Positions 35,620-43,837 of a stretch of 64,000 bases of DNA are shown here, in pieces. Each line of letters begins with the position of its first letter. Position 1 is the stretch's first letter. Below the pieces are notes generated by a model that worked only from the letters and a program-made list of their open reading frames with translations, did no database searches and had not been told where the DNA came from. The stretch covers positions 1 to 64,000 of the forward strand of contig CAJYMH010000031.1 of NCBI GenBank assembly GCA_913776195.1, read 5' to 3'. A program made the position numbers and the translations under genes. Origin of the DNA: an uncultured Caulobacter sp. (GTDB taxonomy: Bacteria; Pseudomonadota; Alphaproteobacteria; Caulobacterales; Caulobacteraceae).

Positions 35620-36435
35620 CTAGTTCAGCCGCATCCGGACGCGTTCGCGCTGGGCGCGGGCGGCGATGGCCGCGCCTCCATCCAGGAACTGAGCTTGGGC
35701 CAGGGCCTGCAGCGCCCCGGCCAGGGCGCCCTGGCCCTCGCGCGCGGTGGCCACGTCCAGCCACGGACGGTGGTCGGTGGGGTCGAGCAGGGCGCGGCGC
35801 AGGGCCGAGCGCTCGGCCCGGGCCCAGTCACCGGCCGCCTGGGCCCGGGCGAAGATGTTGTTCTGCAGGCGGATCAGTACGCTGCGGTCCGGCGCGGGCG
35901 CCATCAGCACGTCCAGCTTGGCCGCCACGTCGGGGGTCAGGCCGGTGCGCAGGGCGCGTCGGGTCAATTCCGACGGCAGGACCACGCGCCCCTCGCTGAA
36001 GGGATCGAGGGCCAGGGGCCCCTCTTCGGTCTCGATGCGCAGCAGGAAGTGACCGGGAAAATCGACGCCCTGAAGGTTCAGCCCTGTCTTTCGGGCGGCG
36101 TGCAGATAGAAGATCCCCAGCGCTACCGGCAGGCCCTTGCGCCGATCGGCCACCGAGATGATGTCAGCGTTATCTGGGTGGTCGTAAGTGATCAGGTCGC
36201 CCGACAGGCGAAGGTCGCCAGACAGGGCCTCAGCGATCGCCTCCTCGGGACTTTCGCGCTCCAGGCGGACGCGGACGCGGGCCACCGCCTCGTCGGCCAG
36301 GTTGCGGGCGAGCTGCGCATCGCGGGACGGATCATCATGTACGGCGCAGGCGAGCGCCGCCTCGAACAACGGAAAGTCCGCGTCCCCAGCGCGCCCGGCG
36401 GCGCTCAGCAGCTCTTCCGCTTCTAGGCGGTCCAA
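35620..36435 (-). CDS. SirB1 family protein (transglutaminase-like plus TPR)
   Basis: A 271-residue protein. The first two thirds carry the SirB1 transglutaminase-like core: DNADIISVADRRKGLPVALG, IFYLHAARKTGLNLQGVDFP and GHFLLRI; the catalytic cysteine of true transglutaminases is not evident. The last 90 residues are helical TPR-like repeats (NNIFARAQAAGDWARAERSA). Function is unknown, though the gene often neighbours prmC or gshB. The start is TTG at 36435, with AAGGGA 6 bases upstream; this site lies inside the decayed yraN. Confidence 0.88.
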   Translation of the reverse strand: MDRLEAEELLSAAGRAGDADFPLFEAALACAVHDDPSRDAQLARNLADEAVARVRVRLERESPEEAIAEALSGDLRLSGDLITYDHPDNADIISVADRRKGLPVALGIFYLHAARKTGLNLQGVDFPGHFLLRIETEEGPLALDPFSEGRVVLPSELTRRALRTGLTPDVAAKLDVLMAPAPDRSVLIRLQNNIFARAQAAGDWARAERSALRRALLDPTDHRPWLDVATAREGQGALAGALQALAQAQFLDGGAAIAARAQRERVRMRLN

Positions 36436-36439
36436 GGCG

Positions 36440-36686
36440 ATCCCTTCCGGTCGACTCTGAAGCGCCGACCCAAGCGTCGGGAATATGACGTGGTGCGCGC
36501 CTGGGGGCGAGCGCGATCAAATCGAGACGCACTGCGACGTTTCGCAGCGACGGCCGCAGTGCGGCTATGTGAGCGCGCCGCGCGGCGAAGGCGTTCCCGC
36601 TCGTCGAAGCGATCCGCCGCCAGAGCCTCGCCCCGACGGCCGGAAAGCCGCGCGGCCGCGCCGCGTGCGCAGCGGACCTGGCTCAT
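36440..36686 (-). pseudogene. yraN: Decayed yraN (UPF0102) remnant
   Basis: The gene between rsmI and sirB1 is expected to be yraN, a nuclease-fold protein of about 120 residues. Here the first frame gives a YraN-like start (MSQVRCARGAAARLSGRRGE), then loses similarity. A second frame of the same strand gives the YraN C-terminus: AFAARRAHIAALRPSLRNVA and VRLDLIALAPRRAPRHIPDAW. The central region with the GEIDLIA and FVEVK motifs is missing in every frame, so about 40 codons are deleted as well as the frame shifted. Simple sequencing error would not remove the middle. The remaining 87-residue ORF (36423-36686) is probably not functional. Confidence 0.65.
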
Positions 36687-36688
36687 CC

Positions 36689-37558
36689 TCAGGCGCCCTT
36701 CAGGTCCAGGGCGCGACGATAGAGCTCGCGGCGGGGCAGGCCCAGGGCCTTGGCCACTTCCGATGCGGCGTCGGCGGGCCCCATGCGGGTCAGGGCCTCG
36801 GCCAGAGCCGCGTCGGCGTCCTCGGCCGTTGCGGCCTTCTCCTCGCCCGGTCCGACCAGGATGACGATCTCGCCCTTGGGGTTGTCCAGCTTGGGGTCGG
36901 CGGCCAGGTCGGCCAGGGTCCCTCGGATGCAGGTCTCGTGCAGCTTGGTGATCTCGCGGGCGACGGCCGCCTGACGGTCGCCGCCGAAAACGGCCGCCAT
37001 GTCGGCCAGGCTGTCAGCCAGGCGCGGGCCGCTTTCGTAGAAGATCAAGGTGGCGCGCACCGCCGCGAACTCGCTCAGGAAGGTGCGCCGCGCCGCGCTC
37101 TTGGGCGGAGCGAAGCCCACGAACATGAAGCGGTCGGTGGGCAGCCCCCCCAGGGTCAGGGCCGCCAGGGCCGCCGAGGCGCCGGGGATCGGGTAGACGG
37201 TGAAGCCCGCCGCCACCACTTCCTTGACCAGCCGGTAGCCGGGATCCGAGACCAGCGGGGTGCCGGCGTCGGAGACCAGGGCCACCCGGCCTCCGCCTTC
37301 CAGGGCCGCCATCACCTTCGGCCGCGCTCGTTCGGCGGCGTGCTCGTCATAGCGCTCCATGCGCTTGGACAGGTTGTAGGCCGACAGCAGCTTGCCGGTG
37401 ACCCGGGTGTCCTCAGCCAGCACCAGGTCAGCGGCGTTCAGCACGTCCAGCGCCCGCAGGGTGATGTCGCGCAGATTGCCGATCGGCGTGGCGACCACAT
37501 AGAGGCCGGGCGCGAGCGGGGCGGTCGACAGGGCGGGCGGGGGCGGGTGCTGGGCCAT
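36689..37558 (-). CDS. rsmI: 16S rRNA (cytidine-1402 2'-O)-methyltransferase
   Basis: RsmI methylates the 2'-OH of C1402 in the 30S decoding centre with SAM. The tetrapyrrole-methylase fold is clear: GLYVVATPIGNLRDITLRAL, LAEDTRVTGKLLSAY, VALVSDAGTPLVSDPGYRLV, PIPGASAALAALTLGGLPTD and RFMFVGFAPPKS. The C-terminal segment ends in LGLPRRELYRRALDLKGA. The second ATG (37558, MAQHPPPP) is preferred over 37570 because GAGGG lies 5 bases upstream. Its usual partner yraN directly downstream is degenerate here. Confidence 0.95.
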   Translation of the reverse strand: MAQHPPPPALSTAPLAPGLYVVATPIGNLRDITLRALDVLNAADLVLAEDTRVTGKLLSAYNLSKRMERYDEHAAERARPKVMAALEGGGRVALVSDAGTPLVSDPGYRLVKEVVAAGFTVYPIPGASAALAALTLGGLPTDRFMFVGFAPPKSAARRTFLSEFAAVRATLIFYESGPRLADSLADMAAVFGGDRQAAVAREITKLHETCIRGTLADLAADPKLDNPKGEIVILVGPGEEKAATAEDADAALAEALTRMGPADAASEVAKALGLPRRELYRRALDLKGA

Positions 37559-37596
37559 CGACCCTCGCATAACAGGTTACGCCGCCGGGACGAAAG

Positions 37597-38739
37597 TCAG
37601 ACGATCAGGGCGGCGGTGAGGGAGTCCAGCACCAGCCGACCCTGGCGGGTGGCGCGCAGGCGCTCGCGGTCAGGGACCAGCAGTCCTTCCGCCGCCAGGT
37701 GGGCGATCTTGGGGTCGTCCGGCGTCAAGCCGAGGGCGGCGATCTCTTCGAAACCGACCCCGGCGTCGATGCGCAGGCCCATCAGAAGGCGTTCTTCCGC
37801 CGCCTCGACGGCGGTGAGCGCCTCGCGCTCGAACCCCGTCCCTTCGGCGGTCACCCGGGCGATGTAGTCGCTGATCCGGCGCTCGGCGGCGGTGGCCGCG
37901 CGCCCGCCGGCGCCGGTCAGGCGGCCATGGGCCCCGGGACCGACCCCGGCGTAGTCGTAGCCTCGCCAGTAGGCGAGATTGTGCCGTGACCGCGCCGCCT
38001 CGCCCCTCGCGTGGTTGGACACCTCGTAAGCGTTGAAGCCGGCGTCTTCCAGCACCGCCTGGGTGGTCTCGAACAGGGTGGCGGCGAGGTCTTCGTCCGG
38101 CGGGGTGAAACGGCCGCGCCCCACGGCGCGGTCGAAGGCGGTGCCGGCCTCGATGGTCAGCTGATAGGGCGAGACGTGCTCCGGCCCGAAATCCAGGGCC
38201 TCGCGAAGCTCCGCCGCCCAGCCGTCCGGCGTCTGGCCGGGGCGGGCGTAGATCATGTCCATGGACAGGCGCGGGAAGGTCGCCGCCGCCTTTCGCGCCG
38301 CCCGGCGTGCGGTGTCGGCGTCGTGGTTTCGGCCGAGGAATGTCAGGGACGCGTCGTCCAAGGCCTGCACGCCCAGGGACAGCCGCGTCACTCCCGCCGC
38401 GGCGAAGGCCTCGAACCGGTCGGCTTCGGCGTCGGTGGGATTAGCCTCCAGGCTGATCTCCAGATCAGACTCGGCGTCCCACAGGCGTCGCGCGGTCTCG
38501 ATCACCCGCGCGGCCGCCGCCGGGTCCATCAATGAGGGGGTGCCGCCGCCCAGGAAGATCGAGGTCAGGCGGCGCGGCCCGGTCAGGGCGCGCCAGCCTT
38601 TCAGGTCGTCGATGATCGCCGCCGCCAGGGCCGCCTGTTCGTCCGTCCGCCCACGATCGCGCACGACGTTGAAGTCGCAATAGGGGCAGACCTTCGCGCA
38701 GTACGGCCAATGGACATAGACGGCGAGCGGCAGGGTCAA
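37597..38739 (-). CDS. hemW: Radical SAM heme chaperone HemW
   Basis: HemW is related to oxygen-independent coproporphyrinogen III oxidase but acts in heme delivery. The iron-sulfur cluster cysteines are C14, C18 and C21 in YCAKVCPYCDFNVV. FLGGGTPSLMD, ISLEANPTDAE, GVTRLSLGVQALDD and NLAYWRGYDYAGVGPGAHG are family signatures. HemN's extra N-terminal residues needed for oxidase activity are absent, favouring HemW. The start codon appears to be TTG at 38739, overlapping the rdgB stop. Length 380 is normal. Confidence 0.93.
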   Translation of the reverse strand: MTLPLAVYVHWPYCAKVCPYCDFNVVRDRGRTDEQAALAAAIIDDLKGWRALTGPRRLTSIFLGGGTPSLMDPAAAARVIETARRLWDAESDLEISLEANPTDAEADRFEAFAAAGVTRLSLGVQALDDASLTFLGRNHDADTARRAARKAAATFPRLSMDMIYARPGQTPDGWAAELREALDFGPEHVSPYQLTIEAGTAFDRAVGRGRFTPPDEDLAATLFETTQAVLEDAGFNAYEVSNHARGEAARSRHNLAYWRGYDYAGVGPGAHGRLTGAGGRAATAAERRISDYIARVTAEGTGFEREALTAVEAAEERLLMGLRIDAGVGFEEIAALGLTPDDPKIAHLAAEGLLVPDRERLRATRQGRLVLDSLTAALIV

Positions 38740-39338
38740 AACAGGGCGGCTTTCAGCTTCTCGAAGGCGCGGGTGCGGTGGCTGAGGGCGTCCTTGGCCG
38801 CCTGCTCCATCTCGCCGAAGGTCTGGTCGCAGCCCTCCGGGATGAAGATGGGATCATAGCCGAAGCCCTTGTCGCCGCGGGGCGGGAAGACCAGCGTCCC
38901 GTCGACGCGGCCCTCGACCACCACGGCCGGACCGCCGTCGGGCCAGCAGACGGCCAGGGCGCTGGTGAACCAGGCGCTGCGGTCCTGCGACCCGGTCTCC
39001 TCGATCCGCTCCTCGACCTTCTTCATGGCCATGGCGAAGTCCTTCTCCGGTCCCGCCCAGCGGGCGGAGAAGATGCCCGGCGCACCGTCCAGGGCGGTGA
39101 CCGAGACGCCGGAATCGTCGGCGATGGCGATCATGCCGGACAGCTCGGCCGCATGCCGCGCCTTGAGCAGGGCGTTGCCCACGAAGGTGCTTTCCGTCTC
39201 GTCCGGTTCGGGCAGGTTCAGCGACCCGGCGGTGACGATTTCGAAGCGCCCTTCCAGAAGGGCTGCCAGCTCCTTGGCTTTTCCTGGGTTGTGCGTGGCG
39301 GCCACGATCTTAAGTCCGGGGGCGAGGGTCAGAGCCAT
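38736..39338 (-). CDS. rdgB: XTP/dITP pyrophosphatase (RdgB/HAM1)
   Basis: RdgB removes non-canonical purine nucleotides (ITP, dITP, XTP) from the pool. The N-terminus ATHNPGKAKELAALL, the catalytic region ADDSGVSVTALDGAPGIFSARWAG and GDKGFGYDPIFIPEG are all conserved, as is LSHRTRAFEKL at the end. The 200-residue length fits. It is the first gene of a minus-strand run rdgB-hemW and overlaps hemW by 4 bases. The GST gene diverges from it. Confidence 0.97.
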   Translation of the reverse strand: MALTLAPGLKIVAATHNPGKAKELAALLEGRFEIVTAGSLNLPEPDETESTFVGNALLKARHAAELSGMIAIADDSGVSVTALDGAPGIFSARWAGPEKDFAMAMKKVEERIEETGSQDRSAWFTSALAVCWPDGGPAVVVEGRVDGTLVFPPRGDKGFGYDPIFIPEGCDQTFGEMEQAAKDALSHRTRAFEKLKAALF

Positions 39339-39361
39339 GGCCGTCTCCTAGGGTTCATCCG

Positions 39362-39949
39362 ATGCAGCTGCTCTACTCGCCCACCTCGCCCTTCGCCCGC
39401 AAGGTGCGTGTGGCCATGATCGAGCTTGGACTGGAGGATCGCATCCAGCTGGCGGCGGTCGATCCCTGGACCGACGAGACCCTGCGAGGCCAAAATCCCC
39501 TGTCGAAGGTGCCGACCCTGGTCACCGGCGAAGGTGAGATCATCTTCGACAGCCGGGTGATTTGCGAGCATCTGGATGTCCTGGCCGGCGGCGGCCTGTT
39601 CCCGGCCAATGGCCCTGAGCGCTGGCGCGCTCTGACCGCCCAGGCCCTGGCCGACGGCATCGGCGACGCGGCCCTGCGGGTGGTTGGCCAGGAAAAGCGT
39701 CCGCTCGCGGATCAGCACGCCGACCAGATCGCCCGTCAGCGCGCGGCCATTCTCGCCGCCCTCGACAGCCTGGAGGACGACGCGTTCGACGGCCAGTTCC
39801 AGATCGGCGAGATCGCCGTGGCGGCCCAGCTCGGCTATCTCGACTTCCGCAAGGTGCTCGACTGGCGCGAAGGTCGTCCGCATCTGACCGCCTGGTACGA
39901 GACGATCAGCGAGCGCCCTTCCATGAGGGCGTCCCAACCTCGCGAGTGA
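39362..39949 (+). CDS. Glutathione S-transferase family protein
   Basis: A 195-residue GST. The N-terminal thioredoxin-like domain has MQLLYSPTSPFARKVRVAMIE, with Ser residues in the glutathione-activating position, NPLSKVPTLVTGEGE with the cis-proline, and FDSRVICEHLD, the gamma-glutamyl-binding loop. The helical C-terminal domain has QFQIGEIAVAAQLGYLDFR. Substrate unknown. It diverges from rdgB. gshB lies 4 kb away but is not linked in an operon. Confidence 0.9.
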   Translation: MQLLYSPTSPFARKVRVAMIELGLEDRIQLAAVDPWTDETLRGQNPLSKVPTLVTGEGEIIFDSRVICEHLDVLAGGGLFPANGPERWRALTAQALADGIGDAALRVVGQEKRPLADQHADQIARQRAAILAALDSLEDDAFDGQFQIGEIAVAAQLGYLDFRKVLDWREGRPHLTAWYETISERPSMRASQPRE

Positions 39950-40127
39950 ATGCTGCAGTGCATTACAAACGATTCATTTCATTGCAAAGGTTTAATATCG
40001 TTTTTCGATATGACCCTTGATCGCTAAACGGCGAAATCCTAAGTAGCGCTTCAGACGACGAGGCCATCGCGGCCTCATCGGAGCGGGACCGTCCCGCCCC
40101 ATGTTGCACCGCAAAAGGATAACTTAA
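39950..40127. other. AT-rich leader region before the small membrane peptide
   Basis: This gap is visibly AT-richer than the surroundings. It contains ATATCG-TTTTT-CGATAT at 39995-40011, a small hairpin, then GAGGCC-ATCGC-GGCCTC and GCGGGAC-C-GTCCCGC just before the peptide's ribosome site. The structures suggest a promoter followed by a folded 5' leader. No other gene is seen. Confidence 0.4.
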
Positions 40128-40244
40128 ATGACCGCCTCTCGCTTCATGAACACCCTCGACCGCCTCTCCATGACGGCTCTCACCGCCGTCCTGCTGTCGA
40201 GCCTCCCGCTGTCGGCCGCCATGTTCCTGGTCCGCTCGATCTAG
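40128..40244 (+). CDS. 38-residue single-helix membrane peptide
   Basis: Too short for the ORF track. The ATG at 40128 follows AAAGGA at 8 bases, one of the best ribosome sites in the window. The peptide starts MTASRFMNTLDRLSMTAL and has one hydrophobic helix (TALTAVLLSSLPLSAAMFLV) ending in RSI. An amphipathic start and a C-terminal positive charge suggest an inner-membrane microprotein. I do not recognise a family. The structured AT-rich leader upstream supports expression. The DUF2975 gene follows after 138 bases. Confidence 0.55.
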   Translation: MTASRFMNTLDRLSMTALTAVLLSSLPLSAAMFLVRSI

Positions 40245-40382
40245 CGGCCGTCGTCGGCGGCTTCCAAGGCTCGCCGACGCAAGGCATTCTCGCCGTCCGC
40301 CCTGGCCTCGACCTTCCGGTCAGCCGGGCGCGGCGGGTTCCGGGGCGGAACCCCGGACGATCGACGCAAGGGGAATTGAGGC

Positions 40383-40916
40383 ATGCGCGCCTTGGGGCCG
40401 GGCTCGGTATCGAGCTTTCTGAAGATCATCCTCGACGTCGTCTATTTCGCGCTCTGGGCCGGCGTGGCCCTGCTTTCGCTTTGCGCCCTCGGGGCGTTGC
40501 TGCTCAGCTTCAATCCTGAACTTCTCAAGGGCATCCACATCAGCGGCGACGACGGCCGCGAGGTGACCGCCAAGGGGCCGCTGCTGGCCGGCGTCCTGGC
40601 CGCCGCCGCCCTCTATCTGGGCGGGGTGCTGATCATCGTCGGCCGTCTGCGCCGCATTTTCGTCACCCTGACCGCCGGCGACCCCTTCCATCCCGACAAT
40701 GTGCGCCGCCTACGGGTCGTGGGTCTGGTGCTGGGCGGGCTGGAGCTTGGTCGTTACGCCTTCTGGGGCTTGGCTGCGTGGCTGGCCCCCGGCTCCAACC
40801 GCATCGACGGAGGCGTCAACCTTACCGCCTGGTTCTCGGTGCTGGTGGTGCTGGTGCTGGCCGAAATCTTCCGCGAGGGCGCCCGCCTTCGCCGCGAAGC
40901 TGAACTGACCATTTAG
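40383..40916 (+). CDS. DUF2975 family membrane protein
   Basis: A 177-residue protein with four predicted helices: ILDVVYFALWAGVALLSLCA, PLLAGVLAAAALYLGGVLII, RVVGLVLGGLELGRYAFWGL and AWFSVLVVLVLAEIFREGA. LRRIFVTLTAGDPFHPDNVR and the C-terminal EIFREGARLRREAELTI are typical of DUF2975. Function unknown. As in many genomes it is followed by a small XRE regulator gene; the two are 24 bases apart. GAGG precedes the ATG. Confidence 0.88.
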   Translation: MRALGPGSVSSFLKIILDVVYFALWAGVALLSLCALGALLLSFNPELLKGIHISGDDGREVTAKGPLLAGVLAAAALYLGGVLIIVGRLRRIFVTLTAGDPFHPDNVRRLRVVGLVLGGLELGRYAFWGLAAWLAPGSNRIDGGVNLTAWFSVLVVLVLAEIFREGARLRREAELTI

Positions 40917-40940
40917 AGTTTTCAGGCAGAGCCTCGCCCC

Positions 40941-41195
40941 ATGGCCATCCGTGTTCAGCTCGACCGCGTCCTCGCCGAACGGCGCATGTCCCTCACCGAA
41001 CTGGCGGACCGCGTCGGCGTGACCATCGCCAACCTGTCGATCCTCAAGACCGGCAAGGCGCGGGCCATCCGTTTCTCCACCCTCGACGCCCTTTGCCGCG
41101 AGCTGGGCTGCCAGCCCGGCGACCTAGTGGTCTTCGAGCCGGGGCCCGGCGATGACGACGACTTCGAAGAAGAGCTGCAGGGCGGCCTCAGCTAG
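40941..41195 (+). CDS. Small XRE-family regulator (YozG type)
   Basis: An 84-residue DNA-binding protein made of one helix-turn-helix (AERRMSLTELADRVGVTIAN, LSILKTGKARAIRFSTLDAL) with the CRELGCQPGDLVVF ending of the YozG-like subfamily, plus an acidic tail (GDDDDFEEELQ). It is the usual partner of DUF2975 proteins and probably regulates the pair. Its stop overlaps the convergent CPBP gene by 4 bases. Confidence 0.9.
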   Translation: MAIRVQLDRVLAERRMSLTELADRVGVTIANLSILKTGKARAIRFSTLDALCRELGCQPGDLVVFEPGPGDDDDFEEELQGGLS

Positions 41196-41908
41196 ACCAG
41201 CAACATGATCGCGTTGCCGAAGTTGTGCAGCACAATCGGCAGCAGGATACTCCGCGTCCGCAGCACGATCCACACGGCGATCAGCGACGGCAGGGCGGTC
41301 AGCGCCATGGTCGGCGGATCGAACGAGAAGCCGCCGCGCGAGAAGCCGAGGGCGTGCGCCAGGCCGAACAGGGCGCAGGACAGGATCGCGCCCCAGCTCC
41401 AGTCGACGCCCAGCAGGTTCACCCGTCCGGTGAAGGCCCGGCCCAGGGCCAGCAGCAGAACCCCGCGATAGAAGGTCTCCTCCATCAGGCCCGGCATGGT
41501 CAGCTGGAAGGCGATGTTCTCCGCCGTGCTCGGTTCGTTGGGAAACATCAGCGCCAGGGCGAGGAAGAACCCCATGTATAGCGCCGAGACGAGTAAGGCG
41601 GGCTTCAATCCACCCGACGCCTGGACGGGCGTAAGGTAGGCGGCGCGCCACCCGAAGGCCGGGGTCGAGGCGACGATCAGGGTGGCGGCCAGGGCCACGA
41701 TCATCCCCTGCCAATTGCGCTCCCCGCCCCAGATCAGGCTCGGCAGCAGGCCGTAGCCCCGCGTAAGCAGGAAATCGACGAGCAGGACCAGCCCCGCCGA
41801 GATCAGCAACCACCGCAGGCTGAAATGGCTTGGGCGCGTCAGTCCGATCACCCCGCCCGCCGCGAGCAGCAGGGCGAGGATGCCCAGGATTCCGATGAAG
41901 CTGTTCAC
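41192..41908 (-). CDS. CPBP family intramembrane metalloprotease
   Basis: A 238-residue multi-pass membrane protein of the CAAX protease/bacteriocin-processing family. The active-site motif is EExxxR, seen as MEETFYRGVLL; the downstream histidines are in FGLAHALGF and VLHNFGNAI. Some members process peptides or protect against bacteriocins; the substrate here is unknown. The start is GTG at 41908 and has only a weak ribosome site. The membrane-bound AraC regulator lies 82 bases upstream on the same strand and could control it. Confidence 0.87.
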   Translation of the reverse strand: MNSFIGILGILALLLAAGGVIGLTRPSHFSLRWLLISAGLVLLVDFLLTRGYGLLPSLIWGGERNWQGMIVALAATLIVASTPAFGWRAAYLTPVQASGGLKPALLVSALYMGFFLALALMFPNEPSTAENIAFQLTMPGLMEETFYRGVLLLALGRAFTGRVNLLGVDWSWGAILSCALFGLAHALGFSRGGFSFDPPTMALTALPSLIAVWIVLRTRSILLPIVLHNFGNAIMLLV

Positions 41909-41990
41909 GTGCTTGTCTCCGCGCTTGTCATGCGGGGACAGCTAGCCTGGCCTTGCACGGCGCTCTTCTCAGAACCCGGCCAAGCGTTCC

Positions 41991-43028
41991 TCAAAATCCG
42001 GCGCGGGCGCGAAAGTCGCTGGGCGTGGTGTGCTCTACCTCCCGAAAGGCGCGGTTGAACGAGGCGAGCGAGGCGAAGCCGCTGTCCAGGGCGACGGCGA
42101 CCAGCTTGTCGTTCCGACGCGCGGGATCGGCCAGCAGGCGGCAGGCTTCGGCCACGCGCTGGGCGTTCAGAAAGTTGCGGAAATGGTCGTGGCCGAGCTG
42201 GTGATTGATCAGCCGCCGCACGGTCCGCTCCGGCGCCCCCATCTGGCGGACGAAGGCGTCGAAGGTCAGTTCGGGATCGAGGTGGACACGCTCGACCTCG
42301 ATCAGGAAGCCCAGTCGGTTCTTCAGACGCGCCTCCTCGGCCGTATCGGCAGGTTGGGGCGCGGGCTTGGGCGGCTTAGCCGGCTCATCGCTGTCGAACC
42401 CGACCCACAGCAGCCAGCAGATGAACAGCAGGAACGCCCCGTTCTGGGCGATGGAGAAGGCGTGCGGCTGCCACTCCATGCCGAGGAACACGTCCACCAG
42501 CAGGTCGGCCAGGAACTGGCCCGCCAGCAGGATGACCAGCGTCACCCGCGCCGCGCGCCGCCGGTCGAGCAGGTCGCCCCCGCAGTCACGGATCACCCGC
42601 CAGGCCAGATGGGCCACCATGCCAAGACCCAGGGTCACCAGGATCCAGGACAGACCCCTGTCTTCCAGCGCGGGTCCGAACAGGCCTCGGTCAGCGCTGG
42701 CGATGACGATCCAGGCGAGGCCGACGGTCAGGATCCAGCCCCTCGGCCGGAAGGTCCGGTCGAAGACGGCCAGGCAGAACCACCACAGGAAGGCGGCGGC
42801 GTATCCGCTCAGGAACTTGCCCACATAGCCGACAGCTCCGCCCAGACGCAGCGCGCCTTCCGGCGTGTTGCCCGCCAGGAATCCGCAAAGCCCCAAGGCC
42901 AACGGCAGGAAGGCCAGGGCCAGACGGCGGTGGCCGTCCCGATGCAGCAGAAAGACCCCCGCCAGCAACAGGGTCGCGCCGGCCACGCGCACGATCACGT
43001 CCAGGTCTTGCAGGGACATGATCTGCAT
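41991..43028 (-). CDS. Membrane-bound AraC-type regulator
   Basis: A 345-residue protein. The first 210 residues contain about six or seven predicted membrane helices (ATLLLAGVFLLHRDGHRRLA, LSGYAAAFLWWFCLAVFD and others). A proline-rich linker (AKPPKPAPQPAD) leads to a C-terminal AraC DNA-binding domain of about 110 residues with TFDAFVRQMGAPERTVRRLI and AVALDSGFASLASFNRAFRE. This layout implies sensing of a membrane or envelope signal by a DNA-binding protein. The downstream CPBP protease gene is the best target candidate. Confidence 0.85.
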   Translation of the reverse strand: MQIMSLQDLDVIVRVAGATLLLAGVFLLHRDGHRRLALAFLPLALGLCGFLAGNTPEGALRLGGAVGYVGKFLSGYAAAFLWWFCLAVFDRTFRPRGWILTVGLAWIVIASADRGLFGPALEDRGLSWILVTLGLGMVAHLAWRVIRDCGGDLLDRRRAARVTLVILLAGQFLADLLVDVFLGMEWQPHAFSIAQNGAFLLFICWLLWVGFDSDEPAKPPKPAPQPADTAEEARLKNRLGFLIEVERVHLDPELTFDAFVRQMGAPERTVRRLINHQLGHDHFRNFLNAQRVAEACRLLADPARRNDKLVAVALDSGFASLASFNRAFREVEHTTPSDFRARAGF

Positions 43029-43049
43029 CGTCGCCAGCCCCTCCGCGCG

Positions 43050-43739
43050 TTAAGCCCCCGCCATCTCCGCCACGACCTTCAGGGCCGCCTCGCGCGGGTC
43101 CTCCGCCGCCGTGATCGGTCGGCCGCAGACCAGGTGGCTGGCCCCGTTCGCCAGGGCGTCTGCCGGGGTCGCCGCCCGCGCCTGATCGTTCTTGGCGGAC
43201 CAGGCGGGCCGCACGCCCGGCGTCACCACCAGGAAATCGGGTCCGGCGATTTCGCGAGCCAGGGCCGCCTCCAGCGGGCTCGCCACCACCCCATCGACCC
43301 CTGCCTCCACCGCCTGGCGGATGCGCTTCGCCACCAAGTCGCGGGCGCTCTCGCGATAGCCCATCTCAGCCAGATCAGCTTCCGACAGGCTGGTCAGGAC
43401 GGTCACCGCCAAGATCTTCAGGTCGGAGTCGCCGCGCCCGGCCACCGCCGCCTTCATCACCTGCGGCGTCGCATGGACCGTCAGCAGGTCGCAACCGGCT
43501 CCGGCCAGCACGGCGGTGGAGCGGCGCACCGTCTCGCCGATGTCGTGCAGCTTCCAGTCCAGGAACACCTGCTTGCCCTGGCTCTTCAGCTCCGCCGCCA
43601 GGGCCATGCCGTCGCTGGCCAGCAGCTCCAGCCCCACCTTGTAGAAGGACACGGCGTCGCCCAGCCGTTTCACCATGGCCCGGGCCTCGTCGGTGGAGGG
43701 CAGGTCGAGGGGGACGATCAGGCGGGCGTCGGCGGTCAT
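43050..43739 (-). CDS. pyrF: Orotidine-5'-phosphate decarboxylase
   Basis: PyrF decarboxylates OMP to UMP, the last step of de novo pyrimidine synthesis. The 229 residues show LIVPLDLPSTDEARAMVKRL, the active-site FLDWKLHDIGETV with the Asp-Lys-Asp set, VHATPQVMKAAV, and the phosphate-binding VVTPGVRP and LVCGRPITAAEDP. It diverges from marC and lies upstream of the AraC-type gene on the same strand. Confidence 0.97.
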   Translation of the reverse strand: MTADARLIVPLDLPSTDEARAMVKRLGDAVSFYKVGLELLASDGMALAAELKSQGKQVFLDWKLHDIGETVRRSTAVLAGAGCDLLTVHATPQVMKAAVAGRGDSDLKILAVTVLTSLSEADLAEMGYRESARDLVAKRIRQAVEAGVDGVVASPLEAALAREIAGPDFLVVTPGVRPAWSAKNDQARAATPADALANGASHLVCGRPITAAEDPREAALKVVAEMAGA

Positions 43740-43837
43740 GGCGGGCAGGCTCCGGGCATGGCGCGCGGACCATCGTATCGCCTAGGATGAGGCGACTCGC
43801 GGCGGGCGCGGGTACAAGTTGAGGCTGAAGACGCCAG

